Shown here one piece after another: positions 1 to 9,025 of a stretch of 64,000 nt of DNA. The notes under the pieces were generated by a model, which was given only the letters and a program-made list of their open reading frames with translations, searched no databases and was not told where the DNA came from. Source of the DNA: Amycolatopsis sulphurea (GTDB taxonomy: Bacteria > Actinomycetota > Actinomycetes > Mycobacteriales > Pseudonocardiaceae); assembly GCF_002564045.1 (NCBI RefSeq), contig NZ_PDJK01000002.1, positions 1,426,001 through 1,490,000 on the forward strand. The letters are read 5' to 3'. Every line of letters begins with the position of its first letter. Position 1 is the first letter of the stretch. A program made the translations under genes and the position numbers.

Positions 1-1142
1 ACCCGGGCGAACGCGCGGCCGGCCCGTTCAGTGGCCTCGTCCGGGTCGGCGCCCGAGGCGGGATCGCCGCCCCGCCACAGCCCGAGTTGCAGCGAACGGC
101 CTTCGACCGTCTCCTCCGGTACCAGCTGTAACCGGGTGACCCCGGCGCTGGGCCGGGCGCCGGGCGCGGCCTGCAGCCAGCCTTCGCACTGCCAGCGCAC
201 CCGGTCGGCGACTCCTTGCGGGGTAAGGGGTTCCGCGCAGCGCCAGACCCGCCCGAGCTGTTCACCGTGCTCGGTGGTGGCGTAGACGCCGAGCCGGGTG
301 CAGGCCAGCCCGCGGGCGGCGAGCGTAGCGTGGAACCGGGCGCCGAGGCTCTTGGCGAGGAATGCGGCCACATCCACCCGGGCGAGCGGCGGATCGAACG
401 CTTCGGTGAGCGAAAGCTCCGGCGGCGGACGGCGGCGCAGCGGCGGCCGGTCGGACCGGCCACGAGCCAGCCGATGGGCGAGCACGCCGTCCCGGCCGAA
501 CCGTGCGGTCACATCCCGCTCGCCGAGTGCGGCGAACGCACCAAGCGTGCGCAAGCCGAGCCGGACGAGCAGGCCGACCAGCTCCGCCCGGTCGGCGCCA
601 GGCTGGTCCAGCTCGGTGATCGGCAGCGTGGCGAGGAATTCCGCCGCCTGCCCCGGTTCGACGAACACCCCACGGCGGGCCGCGAGGATGGCCGCGAACA
701 GTCCTTCGGACACCCCGATCTGGCATTCCACCCCAGCGTCCGCGGCGACCCGGTCCAGCAGCCGCTCCGCGAGCCTGTGCTCCCCACCGTAGTAGCCCGC
801 CGCCCCCGCGACGGGCACCGCGAGCAGCCCCGGCCGTACCACTTCCAGCCCGACGACCAGATCTTCCACGGCCTGCGCAACATTCTCGAACAACCGCGCG
901 TCCCGTCCGCCGTCCGCGGCGAAGACAGCCAGCCCGGGACACCGCGACTCCGCCTCCCGCCTCCGCAGGCCACGGCGCACCCCGCCCGCGCGTGCCGCTT
1001 CGGTGCACGCGACCACCCGGTTCGCCGAGAACACCGCAGCAGGCCCGGCCGGCGCCGCACCAGCCACGGCGATGGCAGCCACCGCGGGCCAGTCGGGACA
1101 CCAGACCACGAGCATCCGCGCCGGTTCGTTCCGCGCCGTCAT
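1..1142 (-). CDS. imuB: ImuB-like Y-family DNA polymerase homologue (3' end outside window)
   Basis: Reading the minus strand from the ATG at 1142 gives an open frame of 380 codons that runs off the left edge. The N terminus contains VVWCPDWP, the ImuB counterpart of the Y-polymerase motif, followed by the palm/finger region. Where true Y polymerases carry the catalytic acidic pair there is only hydrophobic/basic sequence around EVVRPGLLAVPVAG, as in ImuB proteins, which act as catalytically dead adaptors between ImuA', DnaE2 and the sliding clamp. The start is fixed by a TGA/ATG overlap with a repeated segment upstream. The gene would be co-expressed with imuA' in an SOS operon. A dnaE2 gene may lie further left, but that is not visible. 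Confidence 0.85.
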   Translation of the reverse strand, partial: MTARNEPARMLVVWCPDWPAVAAIAVAGAAPAGPAAVFSANRVVACTEAARAGGVRRGLRRREAESRCPGLAVFAADGGRDARLFENVAQAVEDLVVGLEVVRPGLLAVPVAGAAGYYGGEHRLAERLLDRVAADAGVECQIGVSEGLFAAILAARRGVFVEPGQAAEFLATLPITELDQPGADRAELVGLLVRLGLRTLGAFAALGERDVTARFGRDGVLAHRLARGRSDRPPLRRRPPPELSLTEAFDPPLARVDVAAFLAKSLGARFHATLAARGLACTRLGVYATTEHGEQLGRVWRCAEPLTPQGVADRVRWQCEGWLQAAPGARPSAGVTRLQLVPEETVEGRSLQLGLWRGGDPASGADPDEATERAGRAFAR

Positions 1143-1541
1143 CCGGCGGCTTCCGCTTCGCGTCGAACGGCTTCCCCTGAGCGCACGACGCACCCTCGAT
1201 GCCCAGGCAGCAGCACCGAAACCGGATACGGCCACGCAGTCATCCAGCAGCCTCCCCTTCACACCGAACGGAACGCACGACACACCCCCGCGACCCGAGC
1301 AGCAACACCAAAACCGAACACGGCCACACAGTCATCCAGCAGCCTCCCCTTCACACCGAACGGACTCCCCGCCGCGCACGACGTACCCCCACGCGACCCG
1401 AGCAGCAGCACCAAAACCGAACACGGCCACACAGTCATCCGGCAACCTCCGCTTCATCCCGAACGGATCCCCCGCAACGCACAGCACACCCCCGCGGCCC
1501 GGGCAGCAGCACAGAGGCCGAACGCGGCCGCGCCGCCGCAC
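1143..1541 (-). repeat. Tandem duplications of the imuA'-imuB junction (four copies of about 100 bp)
   Basis: The last ~34 codons of imuA', including the overlapping TGA/ATG at its end, are repeated in tandem. Minus-strand ATGs sit at 1438, 1335, 1243 and 1142, spaced 103, 92 and 101 bp, and each has a purine-rich stretch just upstream (GGGGAGG for two of them). Reading from these ATGs gives small ORFs of 59 aa (1438-1259), 31 aa (1335-1240) and 34 aa (1243-1139). The 31- and 34-aa ORFs end in a TGA that overlaps the next ATG. The 34-aa peptide matches the ImuA' C terminus at about 21 of 34 positions. The ancestral ATGA coupling of imuA' to imuB has thus been spread over about 300 bp. Whether the mini-ORFs are made is unknown. 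Confidence 0.85.
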
Positions 1542-3372
1542 CCCGCCCGCGGACGTACACGTCGACCGGCCGGGTGCGCAGGTGTCCCGCCCCGTACCCG
1601 GTCAGCCCGGCCCAGGCGCCCGGGGTGCAGTGCAGTTCGAGGTCGGCCCCCGGCCAGGCGCCGAGGGAGAACAGCACCGCCCCTCGATGCCGGGCCCGCG
1701 CGGAAAGCCTCCGCGCGAGGTCCCCTTGCACCGCCCGCTCCCCGGTGACCACGAGATCGACCCCGTCGAGCAACGCGGCCAGCACCGCGGGATACGCCAC
1801 CCCCGGCCGGGGGATCACCGCCATCCGCGCCGACACGACCCCGTGCTCGGCCGCCGCGGCGATGCCCAGCCCCGGCACCCCGGCCACCGCGACCCAGGCC
1901 CCTGCGGCAGTGGCTTCAGCGAGCAGCCCGAACAACAGCGAGGTCGATCCGTGCACCACAACCGTGCTCCCCCTCCGAAGCCCCGCTCCCGGCAGCAGAT
2001 CCGCCAGCGCGGGGACGACCGGCCACAACCGCCCTTCCCCGAACCCGTCGTCCCGGACCGCCCGTTGCGCGACCCGGCTCGCCGTGCTCACTCCCGGCAG
2101 CGCAGCCAGCCGGGCCACTCCCCGCCCGTCCCCGCCGCCCGGGAGCGAAACCACCTTGGCCGCCGGACCGACGCAGTCCACTTTGGACTGTGTGGGCGGT
2201 CGAAGTGGCACCGGCTCAGTCATTGCGGCCCGTCCAGACGCAGCAACGAACCCGGCTGGCCCGGCGGTTGCCGACTGGAATGGCTCGTCAAGTTGAGCCG
2301 GTTGCACGGGACCGGCCTCCCCGGGCAAACTGTTCAGCCTGGCCACGGCAGACGTTGCACTCCGGTCACCGGACTTGGCGGCAGGGACCGAATCACCGGA
2401 CGAACCACCAGCCCGCCCCGAAACCGCCGATCCAGCTTCCGGCACCGAAACCCCTTCCCTGGCAAGAGGAATCAGCCGGACAGGGAGATGCGGGCGTACC
2501 GGCCGCGCCGCCGGTACGCCCGCGGGCACCACTTCCGGCCGCACAATCCCCGCTACCCCGGCAGGCATCCGCGCGACCGAGCCAACAGCCATCGACACCC
2601 CGACCGATTCCCCCACCGACCGGGACATTCGTACAACCGCCACCCGAAAGACCACCCGCGACGTCCGCGGCGCCGGGAGCACCCTTCCCGACGCCGCGAC
2701 GCGCGTGGACCGCACCGGTTTGCCACCGGACGACCCCACCCTGGACGATCGCGCCACCGAACCGCCCAGAAGCGCCGGCCTCTCCCACGACACCGACGCC
2801 CGCCCTTCCCCCGGAGAACACACCAGCCGCCCCGGCGGCACCGGTTCACCCAGCGCCTCCCGTTTCCCCGATATCACCGGTCCGCCCGACAACACCGGCC
2901 GCTCCGCCGATCCCACCAGCGGCGAGGGCGAAGGCTCCTCCGCCAGGTCCACCGGCACCGGTCTCCCCACCGGCACCGGCACAGCAGCCGACACCCTCCC
3001 CGACGCCAACACACCGCCCGGCATCGACAACCGTCCCGGTGACGACGCAGCAGCCGACGCCAGCACCGCCGAGGCCCCGTCCCCCGGCGACACCGGCCGT
3101 CGCCGCCGTAGCGCACCCCACGGCTCACGCGGCTCAGGCAGCCCCGGCACCGATCCACGACACTCCGGCACCGACTTACCCGACGCCCCGGGTACCTCCG
3201 GCGCATCCGGCATCCCTGGCACCGCCCGACACGGCACCAGCACCGGCCACCGGCCCGGGTTCAGGTTCAGGTTCAGCCCTGAACCCGGCCCCGCACCTGA
3301 CGCCGACCACAACCGACCAGGCCCCACCAAGCGCCCCCGCGCTCCCCGCGACCTCGCCGACCCGGTCGACAT
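1435..3372 (-). CDS. imuA': ImuA'-like SOS mutagenesis protein with long disordered N-terminal extension
   Basis: A 645-residue protein. The C-terminal ~260 residues resemble the RecA-like ImuA' fold (for example LLPGAGLRRGSTVVVHG and the following strands), the usual partner of ImuB. The first ~383 residues are low-complexity Pro/Ser/Gly/Val/Arg sequence with no recognisable domain, and their third-position GC is lower than in the core. ATG 3372 is chosen because GGGAGG lies 8 nt upstream and the LexA box is 110 nt upstream. An internal ATG at 2223 would give only the core but would leave a leader of about 1.2 kb. The gene ends in the tandem-duplicated junction before imuB. Confidence 0.7.
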   Translation of the reverse strand: MSTGSARSRGARGRLVGPGRLWSASGAGPGSGLNLNLNPGRWPVLVPCRAVPGMPDAPEVPGASGKSVPECRGSVPGLPEPREPWGALRRRRPVSPGDGASAVLASAAASSPGRLSMPGGVLASGRVSAAVPVPVGRPVPVDLAEEPSPSPLVGSAERPVLSGGPVISGKREALGEPVPPGRLVCSPGEGRASVSWERPALLGGSVARSSRVGSSGGKPVRSTRVAASGRVLPAPRTSRVVFRVAVVRMSRSVGESVGVSMAVGSVARMPAGVAGIVRPEVVPAGVPAARPVRPHLPVRLIPLAREGVSVPEAGSAVSGRAGGSSGDSVPAAKSGDRSATSAVARLNSLPGEAGPVQPAQLDEPFQSATAGPAGFVAASGRAAMTEPVPLRPPTQSKVDCVGPAAKVVSLPGGGDGRGVARLAALPGVSTASRVAQRAVRDDGFGEGRLWPVVPALADLLPGAGLRRGSTVVVHGSTSLLFGLLAEATAAGAWVAVAGVPGLGIAAAAEHGVVSARMAVIPRPGVAYPAVLAALLDGVDLVVTGERAVQGDLARRLSARARHRGAVLFSLGAWPGADLELHCTPGAWAGLTGYGAGHLRTRPVDVYVRGRGAAARPRSASVLLPGPRGCAVRCGGSVRDEAEVAG

Positions 3373-3481
3373 CACCAGCACCTCCCTCGCGCACCCACCA
3401 GCACCCATCTCGGGCTAGGCAGGACCAGCCGCGAAACGGCACCGGCACGCCGCGGGGAAGGCGGCTCCGACAACCACATTC

Positions 3482-3497
3482 TCGAACGTCTGTTCGA
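3482..3497 (-). promoter_or_regulatory. LexA (SOS) box for imuA'-imuB
   Basis: TCGAACGTCTGTTCGA is a perfect TCGAAC-N4-GTTCGA dyad, the actinobacterial LexA operator. It lies upstream of imuA' on the minus strand and about 100 bp upstream of the divergent GNAT gene. In mycobacteria the imuA'-imuB-dnaE2 cassette is LexA-controlled, so this operator fits the genes next to it. Confidence 0.9.
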
Positions 3498-3593
3498 CTA
3501 ACCCCAGTCAACCCCACCCGGCCCCGGCTGTCAAGCACGCACGAAACCCGCCCACCGGCCACCAGGGCACCACCCACTTACACTGGTGTCCTG

Positions 3594-4133
3594 ATGAAGA
3601 CCGGGAATCACAAACAGCACGTCATCCTGCGCGCATTCACCGGCGACGACCTCGCGGTGCTCGACCGGTTCGCCACGGACGCCGAGGTGACCGGAGCGTT
3701 CGGATGGGCCGGATTCGCCGATCCGCACCTCCGGCGGCGCCGCTTCGCCGCGGACGGATTGCTCGGCGAGGCCTCGGGTGCGCTCGCCGTGGTCATCGAC
3801 GACGAAGTGGCCGGGATGGTGACCTGGGAAGCCGCCGACCGGGGCGGACCGTCCGGTGGCTGTTACGAGGTCGGCGCCGTGCTCCTGCCCGGCCACCACG
3901 GGCACGAGACCCGCGCCGAGGCGCACCGGCGGCTCGTGGATTACCTCTTTCAGGTCACCCGCGCACACCGGCTCCAGGCGTTCGCCGACGCCGAAAACCT
4001 CGCCGCGCAGCAGGTGCTGGAGACGACCGGGTTCCACCGCGAAGGCCTGCTGTGCCAGGTGACCTGGCGCGAAGGGGCCTACCGCGACGCAGTCGTCTAC
4101 GGCCTGCTGCGCAGCGAGGCGCAGCCGCAGTAA
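3594..4133 (+). CDS. GNAT-family N-acetyltransferase
   Basis: A 179-residue protein with the GNAT fold: an N-terminal substrate region (VILRAFTGDDLAVLDRFA), a central strand with a YEVGAVLLPGHHGHE-type acetyl-CoA segment, and the C-terminal AAQQVLETTGFHREG helix seen in RimJ/RimL-like enzymes. The acceptor cannot be inferred. ATG 3594 has no Shine-Dalgarno, but TACACT ends 9 nt before it, so a leaderless message is likely. A much longer in-frame extension to 2190 is Pro/Thr-rich shadow of imuA' and is rejected. It converges with purH, 7 nt apart. Confidence 0.85.
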   Translation: MKTGNHKQHVILRAFTGDDLAVLDRFATDAEVTGAFGWAGFADPHLRRRRFAADGLLGEASGALAVVIDDEVAGMVTWEAADRGGPSGGCYEVGAVLLPGHHGHETRAEAHRRLVDYLFQVTRAHRLQAFADAENLAAQQVLETTGFHREGLLCQVTWREGAYRDAVVYGLLRSEAQPQ

Positions 4134-4140
4134 CCGCGGC

Positions 4141-5703
4141 TCAGTGCGCGAAGTGCCGGGTACCGGTGAGGTACAGGGTGATCCCGGCGGCTTCCGCGGC
4201 CGCGATCACCTCGGCGTCCCGGATGGACCCGCCGGGCTGCACGACCGCCCGCACACCGGCCTCGATCAGCACTTCAAGGCCGTCCGGGAACGGGAAGAAC
4301 GCATCCGAGGCACCCACCGAGCCCTTGGCCCGGTCCCCGGCACGCGCCACCGCCAGCCGGGACGAGTCGACCCGGTTGACCTGGCCCATGCCGACCCCGA
4401 CGGTCGCCCGGTCGTGCGCCAGCAGGATCGCGTTCGACTTCACCGCGCGCAGCGACCGCCACGCGAACTCCAGGTCCGCCAGCGTCTGCTCGTCGGCCGG
4501 GGTACCGGTGGCCAGCCGCCAGGACGCCGGGTCGTCGCCGGACGCGTCGATCCGGTCGGTGGTCTGCACGAGCACCCCGCCGGAGATCGGCCGCAGCTCG
4601 ACCGGCGACGGCGTCTCGATCACCGGCAGCTTCAGCAGCCGCACGTTCTTCTTGCGCTGCAGGATTTCCAGCGCTTCCGGCTCGAAGCCGGGAGCGAGCA
4701 CCACCTCGGTGAACACCTCGGCGATCTGCTCCGCCGCTTCGACGCTCACCGGCCGGTTCGTGGCGATTACGCCGCCGTACGCGGAAACCGGGTCGCACGC
4801 GTGCGCCTTCCGGTGCGCTTCGGCGATGTCGATGCCCACAGCGATACCGCACGGGTTCGCGTGCTTGATGATCGCGACAGCAGGCTCGCTGAAGTCGGAC
4901 GCCGCCCGCCGCGCAGCGTCAGTGTCGACGTAGTTGTTGTACGACATGGCCTTGCCGTGCAGCTGCTCGGCGTGCGCGAGGCCTGGCTGCGCGCTGCGGT
5001 ACAGCGCCGCCTTCTGGTGCGGGTTCTCGCCGTAACGCAGTACGTCGGCACGGTCCCACGTCGCGCCGAGGAAGTCCGGGAAGCCGCTGTCGTCCGCAGG
5101 CGCGTAGACGTTGGCGAACCACGACGCGACAGCCGAGTCGTACGCAGCCGTGTGCGCGTACGCCTGCGCAGCGAGCCGCTTGCGGTCCGAGAGTTCAAAG
5201 CCGCCCGCAGTCACCTGCTCCAGCACCCACGCGTACCGCGCCGGGTCGACGACCACCGCGACGCTGCCGTGGTTCTTCGCCGCCGCGCGCACCATCGCCG
5301 GGCCACCGATGTCGATGTTCTCCACGCAGTCCTCCGGGCTCGCTCCCGAAGCGACCGTCTGCGTGAACGGGTACAGGTTCACCACGAGCAGGTCGAAGGC
5401 CGCGATCTCCAGCTGCTTCAGCTGCGCGACGTGGTCCGCGTTGCCCTGATCGGCGAGCAGCCCGGCGTGCACCCGCGGGTGCAGTGTCTTGACCCGGCCG
5501 TCGAGCGACTCCGGGAACCCGGTGACCTGCTCGACCGGTGTGACCGGGACGCCCGCGTTCGCGATCACCTTCGCGGTGCCGCCGGTCGACACGATCTCCA
5601 CACCCGCGGCATGCAGCCCGGTGACGAGCTCAAGCAGGCCGACCTTGTCCGAGACGCCGATCAGCGCGCGCCGGACCGGGCGTCGCCCCTGTGCTGTGCT
5701 CAC
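4141..5703 (-). CDS. purH: Bifunctional AICAR formyltransferase / IMP cyclohydrolase
   Basis: A 520-residue PurH catalysing the last two steps of IMP synthesis: formylation of AICAR with 10-formyl-THF, then ring closure. The N-terminal IMP cyclohydrolase domain ([24 protein letters not shown]) is followed by the AICAR transformylase domain with the catalytic Lys-His in IIKHANPCG. The start is taken as GTG 5703, which overlaps the purN stop (GTGA) and has AGGTGAGG upstream; an upstream in-frame start at 5736 lies inside purN. Organised as perM-purN-purH on the minus strand. Confidence 0.97.
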   Translation of the reverse strand: MSTAQGRRPVRRALIGVSDKVGLLELVTGLHAAGVEIVSTGGTAKVIANAGVPVTPVEQVTGFPESLDGRVKTLHPRVHAGLLADQGNADHVAQLKQLEIAAFDLLVVNLYPFTQTVASGASPEDCVENIDIGGPAMVRAAAKNHGSVAVVVDPARYAWVLEQVTAGGFELSDRKRLAAQAYAHTAAYDSAVASWFANVYAPADDSGFPDFLGATWDRADVLRYGENPHQKAALYRSAQPGLAHAEQLHGKAMSYNNYVDTDAARRAASDFSEPAVAIIKHANPCGIAVGIDIAEAHRKAHACDPVSAYGGVIATNRPVSVEAAEQIAEVFTEVVLAPGFEPEALEILQRKKNVRLLKLPVIETPSPVELRPISGGVLVQTTDRIDASGDDPASWRLATGTPADEQTLADLEFAWRSLRAVKSNAILLAHDRATVGVGMGQVNRVDSSRLAVARAGDRAKGSVGASDAFFPFPDGLEVLIEAGVRAVVQPGGSIRDAEVIAAAEAAGITLYLTGTRHFAH

Positions 5704-6371
5704 GAAAACCTCACCTTTCGTCCGTCCACGGTGCACCCACCACGGCCGAGTCGCTCGATCGTTGCCACCAGCAGTCTGCGTTCCACGGCTTTGATCCGCT
5801 CGTGCAGAACCGCTTCGGTGTCGTCGTCCTCGACGGTCACCGCTTCCTGCGCGATGACCGGTCCGGTGTCCACCCCGGCGTCGACGAAGTGCACCGTGGA
5901 CCCGGTGACCCGCACGCCGGCCGCGAGTGCGTCGGCGACCGCGTGCATCCCGGGGAACGAGGGCAGCAGCGCGGGGTGGGTGTTGATCACCCTACCGGCG
6001 AACCGGGCCAGAAACGCGGGCCCGAGGATCTTCATGAAACCCGCCGACACCACCAGATCGGGCCGGTACGCGGCGACCGCCTCGGCGAGCGCGTGGTCCC
6101 ACGCGGCCCGGTCCGGGTGGTCGGCGGCGCGCACCGTGAACGACGGCACATCGGCCCGTTCCGCGCGGGCCAAAGCCTCGATCCCGGCCCGGTCGGCACC
6201 CACCGCGACGACGTCGGCCGGGAACCCCGGCCGCCCGGTCTCGTCCAGCACGGCTTGCAGCAGCGTCCCGGAACCGGACGCGAGCACGACGATCTTCACC
6301 GGGGCAGTCAGGTCCAAGCGGCTGGCCAGAACGGGCTCCTTGCACGGCAGAGCGCCTCGGGCGCACGGCAT
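5700..6371 (-). CDS. purN: Phosphoribosylglycinamide formyltransferase
   Basis: PurN transfers the formyl group of 10-formyl-THF to GAR in de novo purine synthesis. Visible signatures are the phosphate-binding GSGTLLQAV near the N terminus, the catalytic Asn/His in [13 protein letters not shown], and the Asp in [14 protein letters not shown]. From ATG 6371 it has 223 residues, slightly long because of ~25 residues before [10 protein letters not shown]; a downstream GTG just before KIVVL is an alternative start. It overlaps purH by 4 nt, so translation is probably coupled. Confidence 0.95.
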   Translation of the reverse strand: MPCARGALPCKEPVLASRLDLTAPVKIVVLASGSGTLLQAVLDETGRPGFPADVVAVGADRAGIEALARAERADVPSFTVRAADHPDRAAWDHALAEAVAAYRPDLVVSAGFMKILGPAFLARFAGRVINTHPALLPSFPGMHAVADALAAGVRVTGSTVHFVDAGVDTGPVIAQEAVTVEDDDTEAVLHERIKAVERRLLVATIERLGRGGCTVDGRKVRFS

Positions 6372-6392
6372 TTCACCAGGTCGTCCCCAACC

Positions 6393-7925
6393 CTAACGGT
6401 CGGCGTCCGGCCGCTTCCCGTCGCCGGAGTCCTCGGTGGACTCGGTCACAGCCCCGGGCTGCGCGTCCAGGTCCTCCGGATCGTCGAGCGGTACGTCCTC
6501 GGGCAGTTCGAGACCCAGCTCGGCGTCCGCTTCGGCATCGAACTCGTCGAACCCGTCGTCCTCGGCGAGATCCGCGGAATCCGCGGTGTCTCCCGCCTCG
6601 TCGGCGGACTCGGGCTCGTCGACGTCGTCCTCCGGTGTTTCCTCGTCCGCCACAGATTCCGCGACGCCCTCGTCCGTGGCGTCTTCCTCCACGGGCTCCG
6701 GCTCGGCCGCTTCCCCGGCCACCGGTCCGGCCACGGGCTTCGGGGGGGCGTGCGCCCCGGCGAAGAAGGCGACGAACCCGGCCGGGATCACGATCCAGCA
6801 GAACGCCACGATCGAGGCCACTCCGACCGGCACGCTGACCGGATCGAACGGACCGTCCCCGAGCCGCCCACCGGAGAGCGTGCCCAGCAGCACGCAGCCG
6901 AATCCGACAACGGCGCCGGCCACCACGACGGTCCGGATCCGCGCGGCCGCGTCGTCGTCCACGTTCCGCACCGACCAGCCGACCAGCAGCCCGACCGCCA
7001 GCGGCAGCACGAGCAGCACCGGCCACCACCCCGCGCCGTGCTCGGGGATCCCGCCGAGCAGCGGCACCGCGGGCACCGCGCCACCGCGATAACCGATCAG
7101 GTGCACGTTCAGCTCGCCGATGGTGAAGCCGGGTCCGCTGACGAAGGACATCGCTGCCACCACACCGTTGGGCAGGTAGAGCACCGACAGCAGGAACAGG
7201 CCGAGGCTGCCGCCGATCGAGGGTTCGAACAGATCCGCCACCGTGCGCGCCGAGAAGGCCGTAGCCGCGAGCAGCACCAGCGCCCCGGTCGCGATCAGTG
7301 CGAACAGCCCGAGCAGCCCGGTACGCAGGCCACGAAGCGCGAGCGGGTCGAGCCGTTCGGACAGCGCCGGCGGGAGCCCGCAGCGGCGCAGCACCCCACC
7401 GGTCGCGGTGAGCCCGGCGAACACCCCGGGCACCACCGCGGCCAGCGCCGGGTTCGCCCGCACCGGCTCGCCCAGCGAAAACAGGCCGATCACCAGGCCG
7501 AACAGCAGGTGTGCACCGGTGATCACGGCGATCACCGGGATCGCCTGCCGTAGGCTTCGGCAGCCGAGGCGCTGTGCCGCGCCGGACGCCGTCCTGGTCA
7601 CCAGCAGCAGTACCGCGATCGTCGGCAGCAACGGCAGCACACCGAGTGGGTGACCGCCGATACCGAGCTGGACCTGGTAGGCGGCCAGCCAGCCCGGGCC
7701 GGCCGAGAGCAGCACCCCGCCGGTCGAGAACTCGGTGCGTTCCGAGGTCAGCGCGATGAGCGCGAGCAGGGTCGCGACCACGGCGTAGCCGGTGACAAGC
7801 GGGCCGAGGGCGGCGGCGAGCAGCACTCGCAGCCGGGCCGCCGTCGCCGGGTCCGGGGTGTCTTCCACCGGCTCGTCGCCCGAGGGGCGATCGGGTCTGG
7901 TGAGCACCTGCATGCCGCTGACCAT
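6393..7925 (-). CDS. perM: Cell-division membrane protein PerM (DUF6350)
   Basis: A protein of about 510 residues with many hydrophobic segments over the first ~390 residues and a long acidic, disordered cytoplasmic tail (Glu/Asp/Ala-rich to the end). Its position directly upstream of purN-purH and its topology match mycobacterial PerM (Rv0955), an integral membrane protein needed for cell division under stress. The start is uncertain: ATG 7925 and 7913 and GTG 7991 are in frame and none has a clear Shine-Dalgarno. The terminator at 8020-8052 separates it from the upstream gene, so it should have its own promoter. Confidence 0.85.
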   Translation of the reverse strand: MVSGMQVLTRPDRPSGDEPVEDTPDPATAARLRVLLAAALGPLVTGYAVVATLLALIALTSERTEFSTGGVLLSAGPGWLAAYQVQLGIGGHPLGVLPLLPTIAVLLLVTRTASGAAQRLGCRSLRQAIPVIAVITGAHLLFGLVIGLFSLGEPVRANPALAAVVPGVFAGLTATGGVLRRCGLPPALSERLDPLALRGLRTGLLGLFALIATGALVLLAATAFSARTVADLFEPSIGGSLGLFLLSVLYLPNGVVAAMSFVSGPGFTIGELNVHLIGYRGGAVPAVPLLGGIPEHGAGWWPVLLVLPLAVGLLVGWSVRNVDDDAAARIRTVVVAGAVVGFGCVLLGTLSGGRLGDGPFDPVSVPVGVASIVAFCWIVIPAGFVAFFAGAHAPPKPVAGPVAGEAAEPEPVEEDATDEGVAESVADEETPEDDVDEPESADEAGDTADSADLAEDDGFDEFDAEADAELGLELPEDVPLDDPEDLDAQPGAVTESTEDSGDGKRPDADR

Positions 7926-8019
7926 GACATCCGCACTCGTCCGTCCGGGTGAGGCACGCCGCCCGGCGGGCGTGGCGCGGTCAACCCCCACCCGGTCGTG
8001 GGAGGCCGGGGATGAAAAA

Positions 8020-8052
8020 CACCCGCTGTGACACGGAGAGTCACAGCGGGTG
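8020..8052 (-). terminator. Rho-independent terminator after the DUF5336 gene
   Basis: A perfect 13-bp stem (CACCCGCTGTGAC / GTCACAGCGGGTG) with a 7-nt loop, followed on the minus strand by TTTTT. It lies 18 nt after the DUF5336 stop codon and upstream of perM. Confidence 0.85.
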
Positions 8053-8069
8053 CCGGAAGTGCGTGGAGA

Positions 8070-8816
8070 TCAGCTTTGCTGACCGAATCCGCCGGGCGGC
8101 GTACCCGTCTTGCCCGGTTCGGCGGGCGGCTGCTGGAAGAACTGGCCCTGCTGCGGCGCGTACGTGGTGGCCTGCTGCCCCGGTGACGGCGGGGCGGGCG
8201 GCGGTTGCGGCGCCTGGTACTGGCCCGGCTGCCCTGGCTGGCCCGGCTGCGGCGCGGACTGACCCGGCTGCGGCGACGACTGGAACGGCTGGGCGTAGGG
8301 CTGCTGGTACTGCGGCACGTTAGGCACCGCGGGCTTGGGCGCCGGCGGCTTCAGCACGCCGTAGTCCATCAGCAATGCGCCCACCGAAACCAGCATCTGC
8401 ACGACGCCCAGCACGAGGATCACGACCACGATGCCCGGCGTGCTCCGTTCGGCGATCACCGTGTCCAGCGCGCCGAGCGCACCGAGCACGCTGAACAGCG
8501 TGGCGAACGGCAGCACCTTCGGCGCCTTCGGGAGCAAGGCCAGCCCGGACAGCAGACCGCCGGTGAGCAGGAAGACGGTGTCCTGGCCGACGTCACCGGC
8601 CTCGTCGGAGAAGCCGATGAAGTACTGCACCAGCCCGAGCACGGCCACCCCGAGCGACAGCAGCAGCGGGAGGTTCTCCGGCGCCACCGGGGTGGGCGCG
8701 GACGGCGGCCCCTGCGTGGGCTGCGGCTGGGGGAACCCGCCCGGCGGGGGCGGTCCCTGGGGTGGCTGCCCGCCACCCTGCTGGGGGTAGCCAGGCCCGC
8801 CGCTGGGGAAGGTCAT
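8070..8816 (-). CDS. DUF5336 membrane protein (34-kDa antigen family)
   Basis: A 248-residue protein. It has a Pro/Gln/Gly-rich N terminus (~45 residues), a central membrane domain of four hydrophobic helices (ENLPLLLSLGVAVLGLV through VVVILVLGVVQMLVSVGALL), and a Pro/Gln/Gly-rich tail with PGQPGQ repeats. This matches mycobacterial Rv0954, a divisome-associated protein also located between sucD and perM. Start ATG 8816 has AGGAGA 6 nt upstream; the longer in-frame start at 8894 is not supported. No enzymatic role is evident. Confidence 0.85.
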   Translation of the reverse strand: MTFPSGGPGYPQQGGGQPPQGPPPPGGFPQPQPTQGPPSAPTPVAPENLPLLLSLGVAVLGLVQYFIGFSDEAGDVGQDTVFLLTGGLLSGLALLPKAPKVLPFATLFSVLGALGALDTVIAERSTPGIVVVILVLGVVQMLVSVGALLMDYGVLKPPAPKPAVPNVPQYQQPYAQPFQSSPQPGQSAPQPGQPGQPGQYQAPQPPPAPPSPGQQATTYAPQQGQFFQQPPAEPGKTGTPPGGFGQQS

Positions 8817-8969
8817 CGGAAACTCTCCTGTCGTTCGACCGGCAACAAACTGGGGACGCGCGGCCTCCGGACACAGTGCACCAGCCGCTGGCACGGAACG
8901 CTAGCGCATCCGCGGCGACGCGTCCGCGCCGTTGGACGCGTGGCTTGCCCGATCGGTTGCCAGCAGAGA

Positions 8970-9009
8970 CGGCGAAGGCCGGGCACCGTCCGGCACCCGG
9001 CCTTCGCCG
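8970..9009 (-). terminator. Hairpin terminator after sucCD
   Basis: A 14-bp perfect stem (CGGCGAAGGCCGGG / CCCGGCCTTCGCCG) with a 12-nt loop, starting 16 nt after the sucD stop on the minus strand. There is no T-run, but its position and stability suggest the end of the sucC-sucD transcript. Confidence 0.65.
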
Positions 9010-9025
9010 ATCACGTCTCCGCAGG

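Noticed and set aside
216..1748. Long plus-strand frame (510 codons) over imuB and the repeat
   Set aside because: Arg/Pro/His-rich shadow of the minus-strand imuB, whose N-terminal sequence is clear; no start signal.
2190..3593. Pro/Thr-rich N-terminal extension of the GNAT frame
   Set aside because: Covers imuA' on the opposite strand; the GNAT domain begins at ATG 3594, which fits the family length.
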